DNA from: Candidatus Omnitrophota bacterium
GTDB taxonomy: Bacteria; Omnitrophota; Gorgyraeia; Zapsychrales; Fredricksoniimonadaceae
Assembly (NCBI GenBank): GCA_016789035.1
Contig: JAEUSC010000049.1
Coordinates: 1 to 8,307 of the forward strand
Length of the DNA: 8,307 bases
Direction: 5' to 3'
The notes under the pieces were generated by a model that had not been told where the DNA came from, did not search any database, and was given only the letters and a program-made list of their open reading frames with translations. Shown one piece after another: positions 6,876 to 8,307 of this stretch; the first letter of the stretch is position 1; every line of letters begins with the position of its first letter. The position numbers and the translations under genes are program-made.

Positions 6876-7760
6876 CTAAGCGGATTGAGCATGGACATAT
6901 TCTTTATGCAGATCGGTCAATATATTAAGCAACCCTTGTCCGATATCAATATGTTCATTACTTTTAAGTTTGGTTGCCATTTGAGGATTAAAGACGTAAG
7001 GCGTAATTGTGTAATGCGAGTGCTCTTTAGCCGGCAGATATTGAATTTCGACATTACCTTTGAACATTTCACGAATCATTCCTAAAATTTCTTTTATTTT
7101 CAGCTGCTCATTGCCCGTCAGAAGAAAGGACCTATTCTTGTATTGATCGTCCAGAATGTCCACGCTTAATCGTGCGGCGTCATATACGTGTATGTATTCT
7201 CGGATTTCCTCCCCATTGCCTTCCCGGGTAATTTTGCCTTCTATTAGGGCCTGCTTGAGAGTCTTATGTAACCAATTATTCTCCGTGGATCGGGGGCCAT
7301 ACAAAGAACCATAACGCAAGATGGTATACTCCAGATCGAATTCCTCCTGATAATTTTGAATAAGCAGTTCACAGGCCTGCTTACTGCTACGATAAAACGA
7401 CCCCATATCGCTGTAAACATAAACGGTGCTCGAAAACACAAATCGTTTGACCTTGGCCTGACATGCTGCCTCAAGAATATTAACGTTACTAAGTATATTC
7501 AGTTCTATGGTCCTTCGTGGATGATCCGCCGAATGTTCAATATCCGGTTGGGCAATAAAATTGTAAACTATATCCATTTCACGAACTGCCTGCGCCACCA
7601 CTTTTGGATCTAAAGCATCGGCAACAATCATCGATTGACTTTTCTGCAGATAGGGAGATTTAACTCTATCAAAAATTGTCACTTGGTGACCGCGATCGGT
7701 CAAAATATCCGCAACATGACTTCCCAGAAACCCCGAGCCTCCAAAAACTATGACTTTCAT
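6876..7760 (-). CDS. NAD(P)-dependent epimerase/dehydratase (extended SDR family)
   Basis: This 294-residue cytoplasmic enzyme is likely to act on a nucleotide sugar. The Rossmann motif GGSGFLG (7-13) is followed by Asp31 at the end of strand 2, which favours NAD(H). NFIAQPDIEHS (67-77) and the Asn88 region match the cofactor-binding loop. The catalytic set is Ser-Ser-Thr (110-112) and YRSSK (Tyr123, Lys127). LRYGSLYGPR (148-157) and REYIHVYDAA (187-196) are typical of UDP-glucose 4-epimerase/dehydratase relatives. The loop between SST and the catalytic Tyr is shorter than in GalE-type enzymes, so the exact reaction is uncertain: epimerase, dehydratase and decarboxylase are all possible. The start is ATG 7760, with GGAGGT 7 nt upstream; a TTG at 7775 in frame would overlap that site. 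It begins 33 nt after the dehydrogenase stop, consistent with one operon. Confidence 0.93.
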   Translation of the reverse strand: MKVIVFGGSGFLGSHVADILTDRGHQVTIFDRVKSPYLQKSQSMIVADALDPKVVAQAVREMDIVYNFIAQPDIEHSADHPRRTIELNILSNVNILEAACQAKVKRFVFSSTVYVYSDMGSFYRSSKQACELLIQNYQEEFDLEYTILRYGSLYGPRSTENNWLHKTLKQALIEGKITREGNGEEIREYIHVYDAARLSVDILDDQYKNRSFLLTGNEQLKIKEILGMIREMFKGNVEIQYLPAKEHSHYTITPYVFNPQMATKLKSNEHIDIGQGLLNILTDLHKEYVHAQSA

Positions 7761-7767
7761 TTTTAAT

Positions 7768-7773
7768 ACCTCC
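7768..7773 (-). promoter_or_regulatory. Strong Shine-Dalgarno for the SDR gene
   Basis: GGAGGT on the minus strand, 7 nt before the ATG at 7760, is the best ribosome-binding site in the window. It rules against the in-frame TTG at 7775 as the start, because that codon overlaps the site. Confidence 0.85.
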
Positions 7774-7793
7774 AAAGATTGACGCTACCGGCA

Positions 7794-8307
7794 TTAGCTT
7801 CTCAGCAAATGCCATTGATGAATCAAATTATTTACTGCTTCCATTTCCATACGCATTCGAGTTTCTTGAGCATAGGAACCGATATGAGGAAGAAGTATTA
7901 CATTGTCCAGGTTTTTTAATGGTCCACTATAGGGTTCCGTCTCAAAAACATCTAACGCAGCTCCGGCCAAATGTCCGCTGTCCAGAGCCTCATATAAGCC
8001 CTCTTCATCAATAACGCCGCCTCTTGAACACTGGATCAAATAAGCACCCTTGTTCATGGCCTTAAACTGCTCGGCCCCCATCAATGCCCGAGTCTCAGAA
8101 GACAACGGAACATGAATGCTAACAATGTCAGATTGGGATAACAGTTCTCTTAAGGAGTGTGTTTGCCTTTGGTCTTTTCCGGACACCTCTGCAAAAGGAT
8201 CATAATATCTGACTATAATACCCAATGCCGCAGCCAATGTAGCAACCCGCTGGCCGATTCGCCCAAAACCGATCAGACCCAAACGCTTGCCTTCCAGCAG
8301 AAGTCCG
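7794..8307 (-). CDS. D-isomer-specific 2-hydroxyacid dehydrogenase, SerA-like (5' end outside the window)
   Basis: Only the C-terminal part is inside the window, about 170 codons of a family usually near 310-330 residues in its short form. The frame stays open to the edge. It enters at the classic junction GKRLGLIGFGRIG, the NAD-binding glycine motif, and continues with an Asp in RYYDPF that favours NAD(H). The catalytic triad is visible: Arg in QCSRGGVIDE, Glu in DVFETEP and His in LPHIGS. The protein ends soon after the His, so there is no ACT regulatory domain. The family oxidises or reduces D-2-hydroxyacids such as 3-phosphoglycerate. In a glycan cluster it may provide a phosphorylated hydroxyacid or keto acid rather than serve serine synthesis; that role is inference. 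An internal TTG at 8282 is not the start, because the motif continues upstream of it. The SDR gene follows 33 nt after its stop. Confidence 0.92.
   Translation of the reverse strand, partial: GLLLEGKRLGLIGFGRIGQRVATLAAALGIIVRYYDPFAEVSGKDQRQTHSLRELLSQSDIVSIHVPLSSETRALMGAEQFKAMNKGAYLIQCSRGGVIDEEGLYEALDSGHLAGAALDVFETEPYSGPLKNLDNVILLPHIGSYAQETRMRMEMEAVNNLIHQWHLLRS

Noticed and set aside
1..8307. CRISPR array, insertion sequence, tRNA or long repeat
   Set aside because: I saw no regularly spaced repeats, terminal inverted repeats, transposase motifs or cloverleaf-like segments; the window is almost fully explained by protein genes.

Overview
The window is a densely packed stretch of a surface-polysaccharide locus from a bacterium. 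Every supported gene lies on the minus strand, so transcription runs from high to low coordinates. Base composition is moderate (mid-40s % GC by eye, not computed). A Wzy/WaaL-type membrane protein, family 4 and family 2 glycosyltransferases and a putative GT-C membrane protein point to a diderm bacterium that exports a lipid-linked glycan. The style of the genes, particularly the class B radical SAM protein and the epimerase/HAD/dehydrogenase trio, reminds me of uncultured lineages such as Omnitrophota, Nitrospirota or Desulfobacterota-like bacteria. That placement is inference only, and nothing here fixes the taxon.

In order of transcription, the first block (8307-6141) holds small-molecule enzymes: the 3' part of a D-isomer-specific 2-hydroxyacid dehydrogenase (SerA-like), an NAD(P)-dependent extended SDR sugar epimerase/dehydratase, and a HAD phosphatase. 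They probably make or recycle an activated precursor for the glycan. Next comes a complete B12-binding-type radical SAM enzyme (6036-4477) with a strong Shine-Dalgarno sequence. A gap of 155 bp with a weak hairpin follows.

The second block (4321-1) is the assembly machinery: a GT2 glycosyltransferase, an O-antigen polymerase/ligase-like membrane protein with an unusually long hydrophilic loop, a GT4 glycosyltransferase with a four-cysteine insertion, and the N-terminal 216 codons of a polytopic membrane protein that runs off the window. That last gene begins inside the GT4 gene (32-bp overlap). It carries a DD motif after its first membrane segment, as in GT-C glycosyltransferases.

A plausible reading is that the first block supplies a modified precursor, the two soluble transferases build the unit on the cytoplasmic face, and the polymerase/ligase-like protein and the GT-C-like protein act on the periplasmic side. 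I see no RNA gene, mobile element, CRISPR array or long repeat. The largest gap between genes is 155 bp. The most notable points are the radical SAM enzyme of unknown reaction in a glycan locus, the roughly 100-residue polar insert in the Wzy-like protein, and the edge-truncated membrane gene. No clearly new system is evident.
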